DNA of 6,394 nucleotides from Chloroflexota bacterium (GCA_018657655.1 JABHWQ010000405.1:1-6394); one strand, 5' to 3'. Positions 1 through 5,870 are shown, counted from the stretch's first letter. Notes: a model not told the origin generated them from the sequence alone. Translations and numbers: made by a program.

Positions 1-303
1 ATGTTCACCGGGCTGGCGGCACTGCGGGACACGTTGCGCATCTGGGAGGCGGAGTCTCCGGTTGAGCACCTCCAGTCCTTCGATTTGGGTGAAATCGACG
101 CCACTGATCCGATACAGATAGGTGCGCAGGTCAAAGGCTGGCTGGTTGCCTTGGGGCTTCTTCCGCCCGTTTTTCTTGTCGGCTAACGGGGCGCCTCAAC
201 ATCGACGCGATCCTCCAGGCTGGACAGATATTCTTCGGTCTGGACATCGTATTGGGCGATCTGCTGACGATAGGTGTCATAGAGGGTACACACTCCCGAC
301 AAT
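1..303 (-). pseudogene. IS110-family transposase remnant, frameshifted and truncated
   Basis: Read on the minus strand, about 300-185 encodes LYDTYRQQIAQYDVQTEEYL followed by SSLEDRVDVEAPR and then a stop. A second frame resumes at about 187 as ADKKNGRKKPQGNQPAFDLR, then TYLYRISGVDFTQIEGLEVL. Together these match the central part of IS110-type transposases: the helical linker after the RuvC-like DEDD domain, the basic GRKPKGNQPAFDLR stretch, and the start of the Transposase_20 domain. A frameshift near 180-190 separates the two halves. The N-terminal catalytic domain is absent. Past about position 62 the reading (RRLRLPDAQRVPQC...) no longer resembles the family, so there is probably a further deletion or shift before the left edge. 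IS110 elements usually lack terminal inverted repeats, and none is seen. It cannot be functional. Family assignment is from remembered family sequence, not a search. Confidence 0.75.
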
Positions 304-311
304 GGGATTAG

Positions 312-1886
312 ATGAAGGTAGGTATGTGGATGGGTAAATGCGCTCAAGGGGGGGCAAGTTCTAAAGCTCCCGCAAAAACGCGACCGTTAGTGGGACTCTC
401 GGTTGAAGACTACCAAAATTTTGTCGCTAATGCCGAGTTGCTCGAAGAAGGTTTTTTTGCCTATGACGAGTCGCTTGAAGCAAAACCAGAGCGAAGGGTG
501 TCGGAATTTGAGCCCCCGATATCCAGTTTGTACAGGATGTCGAAACTTAGGAGGTACTATGCCATCAGGTACGGCGACAAATGCCCCGCAGATGAATTTG
601 CTATGGAATGTTGTCGAAAGGGACTGATAGGAGCATCGCATTTCTTTCGATCTAGCATCCTATCGGCAGTCAAGGATTGCTGTAATAACTCATCTCCAGT
701 TCTGATTTCAGGAGAGACAGGCACAGGGAAAGAGGCGGTCGCTAAGTGCATACACCAAATGGGTAAATACAAAGATAAAAAATTTGTTGCGGTGAATTGT
801 GGAGCTATTCCTTCTGAGTTGCTGGAAAGCGAGATATTCGGAATAGCGAAGGGCGCGGCAACGGGTATTACTGATGACAGGCCGGGCTTTGTGGAAGAGG
901 CAGACGGTGGGATTTTGTTTCTTGATGAGATTGGTGAGATGTCCCCCGCCATGCAGGGAAAAATGCTACGATTCCTAAATGATGGTACGTTTTATCGGGT
1001 CGGCGAACGTAAAGAACGATCTGTGGAAACGAGGATAATTTCTGCGACAAATAGAGATATAGAAAATGAGATTAAGAACGGGAATTTCAAAGAGGACCTC
1101 TACTGCCGAATTAACACGATGCAGATTGACATATGGCCGTTATGTCTACGACCAGGAGATTTGCTTATCCTGACGTACTTCTTCATCCAGGAATTCAACG
1201 CCAAAAATAACGATCAGATAAAGGCTGTGACTATTAAATTTCTAACCCAATTATTAGAACATAGATGGAAGGGGAATGCCAGAGAACTCAAAAATTCTAT
1301 TGAAAGACTCGGGAATGTAATGAAGGCAGAAAACTCAGACTGCTTTTTTATGCTGGACTTCGGCTTAGATGGTGTAGAAACAATCTCTAAGAGTATAGAA
1401 AAGTATATCCCTGTAATTCCCATTGAGGATCTGTGCAAAGTCGACTTGTCAGGCATAATGGAAGACAGGGGTAAACACGCTCGCGCTGCACCTGACTTCT
1501 GGAAATTTGAGGAAAGGTTGAGGATGATAGCCGAGGAACGAAGAGAAATGGACATATCTCCAGATGACTATGAACCCTTTTCGTTTGAAGGGGTAATTCT
1601 AAGGCGGTTTGGGGATCCCCAAGAAGATACGCGGGAATTCGGTAATGAACCCTCTTCGCAGAAAAATGAGGAGTATCGAGCCTCAGAGCTCTTGGCCCAA
1701 GCGAAAGAAGAAGTGTGGGATGAACTCCTGAAGCTCAAATACAAGGCGCTAAGGAGAAAGTACAGCAGACGGCTACTAGAGAAACACGACACTATCAAGA
1801 GCGCCCATGAGGCTGCTGGTACTTCATATAAAACTTTCAACAAATGGTTGAACTGGGTAGATCCAGATCTTTCATCGACCGAATAG
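312..1886 (+). CDS. Orphan sigma-54-dependent transcriptional activator (bEBP, AAA+ plus Fis-type HTH)
   Basis: Predicted ATPase that remodels sigma-54 RNA polymerase to open promoters. Residues are numbered from the ATG at 312. Walker A is GETGTGKE (134-141) and Walker B is ILFLDEIGE (201-209). Sensor I is ATNRD (245-249), the arginine-finger region is FKEDLYCRIN (259-268) and sensor II is GNARELKN (321-328). Residues about 475-515 (LRRKYSRRLLEKHDTIKSAH, then EAAGTSYKTFNKWLN) resemble the C-terminal Fis-like HTH of this family. The sigma-54 contact loop reads GAATGI (181-186) instead of GAFTGA. No receiver, PAS, GAF or FHA domain is recognisable in the first ~105 residues. The segment between the AAA+ core and the HTH is long (about 140 residues). 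Start is uncertain: AAGGTAGG at 315-322 would serve ATG 324 or 330 better than 312. The gene is AT-richer than its neighbours. It lies next to an IS remnant, so its N-terminus and promoter could be altered. Confidence 0.93.
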   Translation: MKVGMWMGKCAQGGASSKAPAKTRPLVGLSVEDYQNFVANAELLEEGFFAYDESLEAKPERRVSEFEPPISSLYRMSKLRRYYAIRYGDKCPADEFAMECCRKGLIGASHFFRSSILSAVKDCCNNSSPVLISGETGTGKEAVAKCIHQMGKYKDKKFVAVNCGAIPSELLESEIFGIAKGAATGITDDRPGFVEEADGGILFLDEIGEMSPAMQGKMLRFLNDGTFYRVGERKERSVETRIISATNRDIENEIKNGNFKEDLYCRINTMQIDIWPLCLRPGDLLILTYFFIQEFNAKNNDQIKAVTIKFLTQLLEHRWKGNARELKNSIERLGNVMKAENSDCFFMLDFGLDGVETISKSIEKYIPVIPIEDLCKVDLSGIMEDRGKHARAAPDFWKFEERLRMIAEERREMDISPDDYEPFSFEGVILRRFGDPQEDTREFGNEPSSQKNEEYRASELLAQAKEEVWDELLKLKYKALRRKYSRRLLEKHDTIKSAHEAAGTSYKTFNKWLNWVDPDLSSTE

Positions 1887-2054
1887 CGTATTGCCGGGGT
1901 TAAACCTCTTTCCATCATCTCTTGGTTCGTACTGATTATTTCAATAGGGTAAATAGCTGGAAACCGAGAATGACCAAAGTTAAGCGGAAAGCTGAATTAT
2001 ACCTAACCCGACATTGGGTAGAATCCGGGCGTTGATGATTACAAATTGCGAGAG

Positions 2055-2092
2055 ATGGGAATTTCTCCCAACTTAATGGACAAAATTCCCAT
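2055..2092. promoter_or_regulatory. Inverted repeat, candidate upstream activator site for the bEBP
   Basis: ATGGGAATTT at 2055-2064 is perfectly complementary to AAATTCCCAT at 2083-2092, with an 18-base spacer. A nested smaller inverted pair, TGGGA (2056-2060) and TCCCA (2066-2070), overlaps the left arm. The centre lies about 155 bases upstream of the start expected for the sigma-54-type promoter at 2203-2217, which is in the usual range for enhancer-like bEBP sites. The repeat is directly visible. Binding by the 312-1886 protein is inference only. Confidence 0.4.
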
Positions 2093-2105
2093 TACGATAG
2101 GAGTT

Positions 2106-2134
2106 TTGACTATTGCCGGGTAAATAAATAAAAA
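2106..2134 (+). promoter_or_regulatory. Possible sigma-70-type promoter
   Basis: TTGACT (2106-2111) resembles a -35 box. It is followed after 17 bases by TAAAAA (2129-2134), a poor -10 match at 4 of 6 positions. A transcript would start near 2141 and run straight into the palindrome at 2154-2196. The spacing is good, but the -10 box lies in an A-rich run, so this could be chance. Confidence 0.3.
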
Positions 2135-2153
2135 AGAACCACGAAGAGAAATA

Positions 2154-2196
2154 AAGGGCTATCTGCTTGTTCCTAATGAACATACAGATGGCCCTT
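2154..2196. promoter_or_regulatory. 43-base imperfect palindrome: possible terminator, attenuator or operator
   Basis: The outer arms AAGGGCTATCTG (2154-2165) and CAGATGGCCCTT (2185-2196) pair over 12 positions with one G-T wobble. The inner arms TGTTC (2168-2172) and GAACA (2178-2182) pair around a CTAAT loop, with a 2-by-2 mismatch between the two stems. All pairs share one centre at 2175. On the plus strand a pyrimidine tract, CTTCTTCTTT, follows, so an RNA hairpin could act as a weak intrinsic terminator. It ends 6 bases before the sigma-54-type promoter, so it could instead be a repressor operator. The nested symmetry is unlikely to be chance. Confidence 0.6.
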
Positions 2197-2202
2197 CTTC
2201 TT

Positions 2203-2217
2203 TGGCATCCAAATTGC
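2203..2217 (+). promoter_or_regulatory. Sigma-54 (RpoN) -24/-12 promoter-like element
   Basis: TGGCAT at 2203-2208 and TTGC at 2214-2217 match the sigma-54 consensus TGGCAC-N5-TTGCW with exact spacing. The invariant GG (2204-2205) and GC (2216-2217) are separated by 10 bases, as required. Deviations are T for C at the sixth position and G instead of A/T after TTGC. Transcription would start near 2229, leaving a leader of about 40 bases before the ATG at 2271. A sigma-54 activator is encoded just upstream, which strengthens the call. Confidence 0.65.
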
Positions 2218-2257
2218 GTAAGAGATGGACGAATTCAAGCACACACCCATTCCTCAG

Positions 2258-2266
2258 AAAGGAGGT
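2258..2266 (+). promoter_or_regulatory. Strong Shine-Dalgarno site for the HTH gene
   Basis: AAAGGAGGT sits 4 bases before ATG 2271 and is close to a perfect match to the 16S rRNA tail. It fixes the start of the HTH gene and suggests the first gene of the operon is translated efficiently once transcribed. Confidence 0.8.
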
Positions 2267-2270
2267 GGAT

Positions 2271-2498
2271 ATGAACACAGTCAAAAGGACAACCCGGGAC
2301 ACCGACGGAGCTGGAAACCCCAGGGTCCTATACAACATCGAGGAGGCTTGTGAGATGCTCAGCATGTCGCGTTCCAAGATCTACGATCTGATATCTCAGG
2401 GGAAGATTCGCGTGGTGAAACTCGGAACGGGTCTGAATTCGGGTGTTCGGTTTCGCTTGGCAGACCTCACAGCCTTTGCTGACAGCAATGTTCGTTGA
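2271..2498 (+). CDS. Small excisionase/MerR-type helix-turn-helix protein (HTH_17-like)
   Basis: A 75-residue DNA-binding protein. Residues 19-41 (VLYNIEEACEMLSMSRSKIY, then DLI) form the helix-turn-helix typical of HTH_17/excisionase-like domains. Residues 46-68, with VVKLGTG and VRFRLADLTAF, form the wing and closing helix. The family covers recombination directionality factors and small repressors of plasmids, phages and integrative elements. The start is set by the strong ribosome site ending 4 bases upstream. It is the first gene after the sigma-54-type promoter and overlaps the next frame by 4 bases, so it probably leads the operon. No integrase is in the window, so a role as repressor or replication regulator is as likely as excision. 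The exact role cannot be told from sequence. Confidence 0.85.
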   Translation: MNTVKRTTRDTDGAGNPRVLYNIEEACEMLSMSRSKIYDLISQGKIRVVKLGTGLNSGVRFRLADLTAFADSNVR

Positions 2499-2758
2499 TA
2501 GTAGAGGAAAGCTGTGAATCGTCCAAATACAGAGAGCAGGATATGTTGACGATGGCAGGACCGGGCAGTCGGATTCGGTATCGCCTCGTTGATCTGCAGA
2601 ACTGGCTCACGCTGCAGGAAGTAGATTCCGAAAGATGGGCCACAAACGAGTTCGCCCCGGTGAAAGCTCACCAGGGCGAACCAACCCCTTCCCATGGGCG
2701 TCGCAGACCTTTGCCGAGGAGCAACGAGCCCAATAGAAAGGTATACGTATGTCTCTAA
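2495..2758 (+). CDS. Small ORF with a partial HTH_17-like wing, possibly a degenerate duplicate
   Basis: The frame opens at TTG 2495, which overlaps the previous stop (TTGA), and encodes up to 87 residues. An alternative start is ATG 2543, preceded by GAGAGCAGG, giving 71 residues. SRIRYRLVDLQNWL (residues 25-38 from TTG) matches the wing and last helix of the preceding protein (GVRFRLADLTAF). VEESCE near the start recalls its IEEACE. The recognition helix between these two segments is missing, and no other frame restores it. The tail (about residues 44-87) is basic and unrecognised. It may be a decayed tandem copy or a real small protein made by translational coupling. The stop overlaps the start of the next gene by 10 bases. 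Function unknown. Confidence 0.45.
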   Translation: MIVEESCESSKYREQDMLTMAGPGSRIRYRLVDLQNWLTLQEVDSERWATNEFAPVKAHQGEPTPSHGRRRPLPRSNEPNRKVYVCL

Positions 2759-3069
2759 ATAATAACAGTTTTCACCCCCAGAATCAACTTGTTCTAAAAA
2801 TCGGACGTGTAGTCCTGAAGTTCGCATCGAGCCGCAGAGCCCTCAAGGACGCTGGAGGGGGCTGGGCACTGTGTACCGTCCTGGGCCAGGGAGACGGATT
2901 TTGGCTTTTGACGGGCGTTCTCCAGTTCTCTTTTCGGGATCTGGGTTTTCGTCGTGCGCCTAAAGATAACTCGGAACGGCGCTGCATTGAGCGCAAGGCC
3001 TGGCAATACGGTGATGATCTTATAAATAGGATAATGGAGGAGGGGATCAATGAGCATAAAAAATGGTAA
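2749..3069 (+). CDS. Unknown 106-aa protein in the replication-type operon
   Basis: I do not recognise this protein. It starts at ATG 2749, with GAAAGG about 9 bases upstream, and overlaps the previous frame by 10 bases and the next gene by 20. This packing supports a translated, coupled gene. It is rich in basic and aromatic residues. The centre (about residues 38-68, GWALCTVLGQGDGFWLLTGV onward) could form beta-strands, followed by a charged C-terminal helix (ERKAWQYGDDLINRIMEEG). There is no signal peptide and no convincing membrane helix. Its place just before a large Toprim/P-loop protein suggests an accessory role in replication, but nothing in the sequence shows this. Confidence 0.6.
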   Translation: MSLNNNSFHPQNQLVLKIGRVVLKFASSRRALKDAGGGWALCTVLGQGDGFWLLTGVLQFSFRDLGFRRAPKDNSERRCIERKAWQYGDDLINRIMEEGINEHKKW

Positions 3070-5605
3070 TTCCCCTCTCCTGAATGACCGTCACCTGGAA
3101 GACCTCCGGTCTTCGGGATTGTCAGATGAAACGATAAAAGCCTCTCGGTGTTACTCGGCTTCAGCGACAGAGGTCCACCACATCACCGGTATGGATGTAG
3201 GTCCGGGATTGGTTATTCCGTACGGCGGTATTCCCACTGCTCCAGCGACTCGCATTTCAACGGGAAGTGCGAGGATCGGCCGGAATGACGCCTGTCCCTG
3301 CGGCAGCGGAAAGAAAGCCAAAGAGTGCTGCTGGGACACTCCGCAGGGGCCTCCACTTGCACGGGTGAAGCCCGATAATCCTCCCCTCTTCAACGGGAAG
3401 CCGGCCAAGTATTTGACTCCCAAGAAGGCCGGAAACCATCCGTATTTCCCCCCCACATTAGACGCTCAGGTGCTGGACGATCCTTCCCGCATGCTGCTCA
3501 TCACAGAAGGGGAGAAAAAGGCGCTGAAGAGCGTGCAGGAGGGATTCGACTGTGTGGCCCTGCCCGGTGTATGGGGATTTGTTCAGAAGAAGGACGGGAA
3601 GAGCGTTCCCATCCCGGAACTCGATCGGATAAAGTGGGAAGGACGATCCGTTTTCATTGTCTACGATTCGGATTTAGCAGACAACGAGAGCGTCCAGTGG
3701 GCCGAATGGCGTCTTGCCGAACTTCTCGTCCAGCGAGGGGCCGACGTGAAAGTCGTCCGTATCCCGGGGAATGACGATGAAAAAAAAATGGGCCTGGATG
3801 ACTTCCTCAGTGCTTACGGAAAGAAGGCGTTTCAGAAATTATTGGATCAGGCCACAGTGCCAGCGCCACCCAATGGGTATATCCCGATCTCCGGACCTTA
3901 CTGCATTGAGAAGGGAAGAATGGGCTACACCAGGGTCGAGGGGCGAGGTGGATCAGCCGTCAAAGTCTTTGTGCCTCTGAGCAACTTTGATGCAAAGATA
4001 GTAGCAGAACGTGCCATTGATAATGGAGTAGAGGTTTCGCGTGGCTTTGTCCTCGAAGGGCGTCTTGCCAATGGGTGCCAGTTGCCCAGCATAGAGGTTA
4101 CGGCTGCGCAATTCAACTCCATGGGCTGGGTAACGCAGCACTGGGGGGTACAAGCCTGTATTGCGGCCGGGGTATCTGCCAAGGACCGGCTGCGTGAAGG
4201 CATCCAGCTCAACAGTGCAGATGCCGAAATTCGGCACACCTTTGCACATACTGGATGGCGGAAGATCAAGGGGCGGTGGCGATACCTGCATGCCGGCCTG
4301 AGTGATATTCAGGTTGCGCTGGATCCTCCTCTGGATCAGTACGCTTTACCGGAAAGTCCCGATGATATTCCAGGCGCATTTCGCCACTCGCTGTCATTGC
4401 TTGATATTGCTCCTGATGAGATAGCAATCCCATTGCTGGGGGCAGTCTATCTGGCGCCTGTATGCGAGTTGCTGCACCCGGATTTTGCGGTTTTTCTGGT
4501 AGGCAAAACCGGGAGTTTGAAAAGCACGCTTCTGGCGCTTTTTCTCAGCCATTACGGTTCTTTTGGGCGCACCAATCTTCCAGGATCTTGGGAATCTACG
4601 GATAATGCCCTTGAACTCAGGCTCTTCGCCTTGAAGGATGTTCTCTGTCCAATAGACGATTATGCTCCCCAGGCCGATTCGTATGGTCAGCGAAAGTTGG
4701 AACAGCGCCTACATCGAATTATCCGAGGAGTGGGAAATATCTCAGGGCGATCGCGCTTGAATGCGGATCTTTCGGCCAGATCCACGTATCCGCCCCGTGG
4801 CCTGCTCGTTTCTACGGGTGAGGACCTTCCTTCGGGACAGTCTATTCTCGCACGGCTTCTATCCGTAGAAGTGGAGCGGGAAAAGCTGAATATGGAACTG
4901 ATAACGGAAGCCCAGCAGAAGGCCGATCGATTACCGCATGCCATGGCTGGATATATCGACTGGCTTACACCTCAGATGGATCGACTGCCCGAATATTTAT
5001 CTGCTCAGTGGCGTGAAAATCGCACTCGATTTACTTCGAATGGCGGCCATCTTCGCATTCCGGAAATCTTGGCCTATCTAACTTTGGGAATGGATCTATT
5101 TGCAGCCTGCGCTCTGGATATAGGAGCCCTATCCGAGACTGGGGTCAGGGAGTTATCCGACCGCACTTATACAGCGTTGATACGCCTTGGGGAGGCCCAC
5201 GCACGGCGGGTGATAGAGGAAGATCCTGCAGACATATTTCTATCTACCCTGTCGGCTATGCTGGCCCAGGGAACGGCCATCCTATCCCATCGGGATATTG
5301 CGACGGATCTTTCCAATATCGTGGGCTGGAACGACGAGGAATATGCCTATCTCATCCCCAAAGCGGCGCACAATGCCATTGGGCATTATCTACGGCAAGG
5401 TGGAGGGCATTTCCCGTATTCCCCTCAAGCCCTTTATAAAGCCTTAGATGCTCGAGGTATTTTGGTAAGGGGGAAGGATGGGAAGAGCACCCGGCAGATC
5501 AAAATTAGAGGAAAAAACCAGAGAGTGCTTCAGATCCCCCTTCAATCGCTCGAAGCCGATCGGGAAGAGGGAAATGAAGTAACACTTACGGTAGCATCGG
5601 GGTAA
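3050..5605 (+). CDS. Toprim (DUF3854-like) plus DUF927-like P-loop ATPase, replication primase/helicase type, with internal SEC-C motif
   Basis: A large 851-residue protein of the type found on plasmids, phages and integrative elements. Its N-terminal half is DUF3854/Toprim-like. A SEC-C zinc-binding motif (about 75-95, Cys82, Cys84, Cys93, Cys94) is followed by KYLTPKK (120-126). The Toprim acidic residues are Glu153 in TEGEKKA and Asp206/Asp208 in VYDSD, with a GLDDFL segment at 248-253. The second half resembles DUF927 helicase-like proteins: GW-rich segments near 359-366 and 402-416, Walker A GKTGSLKST (485-493), Walker B VLCPIDDY (531-538), a sensor-like LLVSTGED (585-592) and a candidate arginine finger, Arg602. 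The C-terminal ~240 residues are helical and unassigned. The start has a good ribosome site (GGAGGAGGGG, 3036-3045) inside the previous gene. Probable job: initiating or driving replication of the element. The exact activity (primase, helicase or both) is not shown. Confidence 0.85.
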   Translation: MSIKNGNSPLLNDRHLEDLRSSGLSDETIKASRCYSASATEVHHITGMDVGPGLVIPYGGIPTAPATRISTGSARIGRNDACPCGSGKKAKECCWDTPQGPPLARVKPDNPPLFNGKPAKYLTPKKAGNHPYFPPTLDAQVLDDPSRMLLITEGEKKALKSVQEGFDCVALPGVWGFVQKKDGKSVPIPELDRIKWEGRSVFIVYDSDLADNESVQWAEWRLAELLVQRGADVKVVRIPGNDDEKKMGLDDFLSAYGKKAFQKLLDQATVPAPPNGYIPISGPYCIEKGRMGYTRVEGRGGSAVKVFVPLSNFDAKIVAERAIDNGVEVSRGFVLEGRLANGCQLPSIEVTAAQFNSMGWVTQHWGVQACIAAGVSAKDRLREGIQLNSADAEIRHTFAHTGWRKIKGRWRYLHAGLSDIQVALDPPLDQYALPESPDDIPGAFRHSLSLLDIAPDEIAIPLLGAVYLAPVCELLHPDFAVFLVGKTGSLKSTLLALFLSHYGSFGRTNLPGSWESTDNALELRLFALKDVLCPIDDYAPQADSYGQRKLEQRLHRIIRGVGNISGRSRLNADLSARSTYPPRGLLVSTGEDLPSGQSILARLLSVEVEREKLNMELITEAQQKADRLPHAMAGYIDWLTPQMDRLPEYLSAQWRENRTRFTSNGGHLRIPEILAYLTLGMDLFAACALDIGALSETGVRELSDRTYTALIRLGEAHARRVIEEDPADIFLSTLSAMLAQGTAILSHRDIATDLSNIVGWNDEEYAYLIPKAAHNAIGHYLRQGGGHFPYSPQALYKALDARGILVRGKDGKSTRQIKIRGKNQRVLQIPLQSLEADREEGNEVTLTVASG

Positions 5606-5663
5606 CCCCAATACTCGAATCGATGCATCTCATAAGCATATTAAAAACAATGGATTGAAAGAT

Positions 5664-5680
5664 GGTAACCCCAGTAACAC
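5664..5680 (+). repeat. Left arm of a perfect 17-bp inverted repeat
   Basis: GGTAACCCCAGTAACAC is the exact reverse complement of 5767-5783. The spacer is 86 bases. It carries two GTAAC cores 9 bases apart. Flanking bases do not match, so the identity is limited to these 17 positions. Confidence 0.9.
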
Positions 5681-5766
5681 TCAAGAGACCAGAGAGGTTG
5701 TCGAGAAAGCAGTGGCAGAGCACAAAACCTGTCACAACGGTTCGACCATCCTCATCCTCTATCCTG

Positions 5767-5783
5767 GTGTTACTGGGGTTACC
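5767..5783 (-). repeat. Right arm of a perfect 17-bp inverted repeat
   Basis: GTGTTACTGGGGTTACC is the exact reverse complement of 5664-5680. It contains two GTTAC cores 9 bases apart. Confidence 0.9.
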
Positions 5784-5846
5784 TGGATCCAAGACCAATG
5801 CTTGCTGAGAGTTAAAGGGCCTCTCTGGGATAGGAAGTCGATTTAA

Positions 5847-5870
5847 AAGTGTTACTCGAAGTGTTACTGA
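5847..5870 (+). repeat. Two 12-base tandem units (AAGTGTTACT plus two bases)
   Basis: AAGTGTTACTCG is followed at once by AAGTGTTACTGA, a 10-base perfect core at a 12-base period, about one helical turn. It is the most iteron-like part of the array. It lies about 55 bases upstream of the parB start, so a bound protein could also repress parB. Confidence 0.8.

Larger units (their letters stand above)
1887..2270 (+). other. Intergenic regulatory region between the activator gene and the HTH-led operon
   Basis: No convincing gene is seen in these 384 bases. The stretch is AT-rich and holds several candidate control signals that are listed separately: an inverted repeat, a weak sigma-70-like promoter, a long palindrome and a sigma-54-type promoter. 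It also contains a 10-base direct repeat, TATTGCCGGG, at 1889-1898 and 2111-2120, whose meaning is unclear. A further short near-palindrome, CTAACCC-gacatt-GGGTAG, lies at about 2003-2021. No clear intrinsic terminator follows the activator gene directly. Confidence 0.7.
5578..5868. repeat. Symmetric array of eight GTAAC/GTTAC motifs: candidate origin, partition site or operator
   Basis: GTAAC occurs at 5579, 5602, 5665 and 5674, and its complement GTTAC at 5769, 5778, 5851 and 5863. The first four all face one way and the last four the other. Longer copies exist: AGTAACACTT (5578-5587) is the exact complement of AAGTGTTACT at 5847-5856 and 5859-5868. The outer and inner pairs share almost the same centre, near 5723. 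The array starts inside the 3' end of the 851-aa gene and ends 55 bases before parB. Arrays like this beside replication and partition genes often bind Rep or ParB proteins. Read as codons the motifs give Val-Thr pairs but in different frames, which favours a DNA-level role. Confidence 0.6.

Noticed and set aside
139..154. TGGCTGG followed by TTGC as a second sigma-54 promoter
   Set aside because: The GG-to-GC spacing is too short for sigma-54, and the bases lie inside the IS110 coding remnant.
557..952. 131-aa minus-strand open frame inside the activator gene
   Set aside because: It lies wholly opposite conserved AAA+ coding sequence (Walker A to Walker B) and shows no recognisable protein features.
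1889..2120. 10-base direct repeat TATTGCCGGG (1889-1898 and 2111-2120) as attachment sites
   Set aside because: Too short, no integrase in the window, and the 222-base spacing encloses no gene. Likely chance or a minor regulatory motif.
2396..2827. 143-aa minus-strand open frame across three small plus-strand genes
   Set aside because: It opposes the HTH wing, the second HTH-like frame and the start of the 106-aa gene. It shows no family signature, and the plus-strand cluster has better start signals and coupling overlaps.
5578..5868. Reading the GTAAC motifs as a Val-Thr-rich peptide tail of the 851-aa protein
   Set aside because: The Val-Thr codons fall in different frames from copy to copy and stops intervene, so no single frameshift joins them. 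A DNA-binding array fits better, though a decayed coding tail is not fully excluded.
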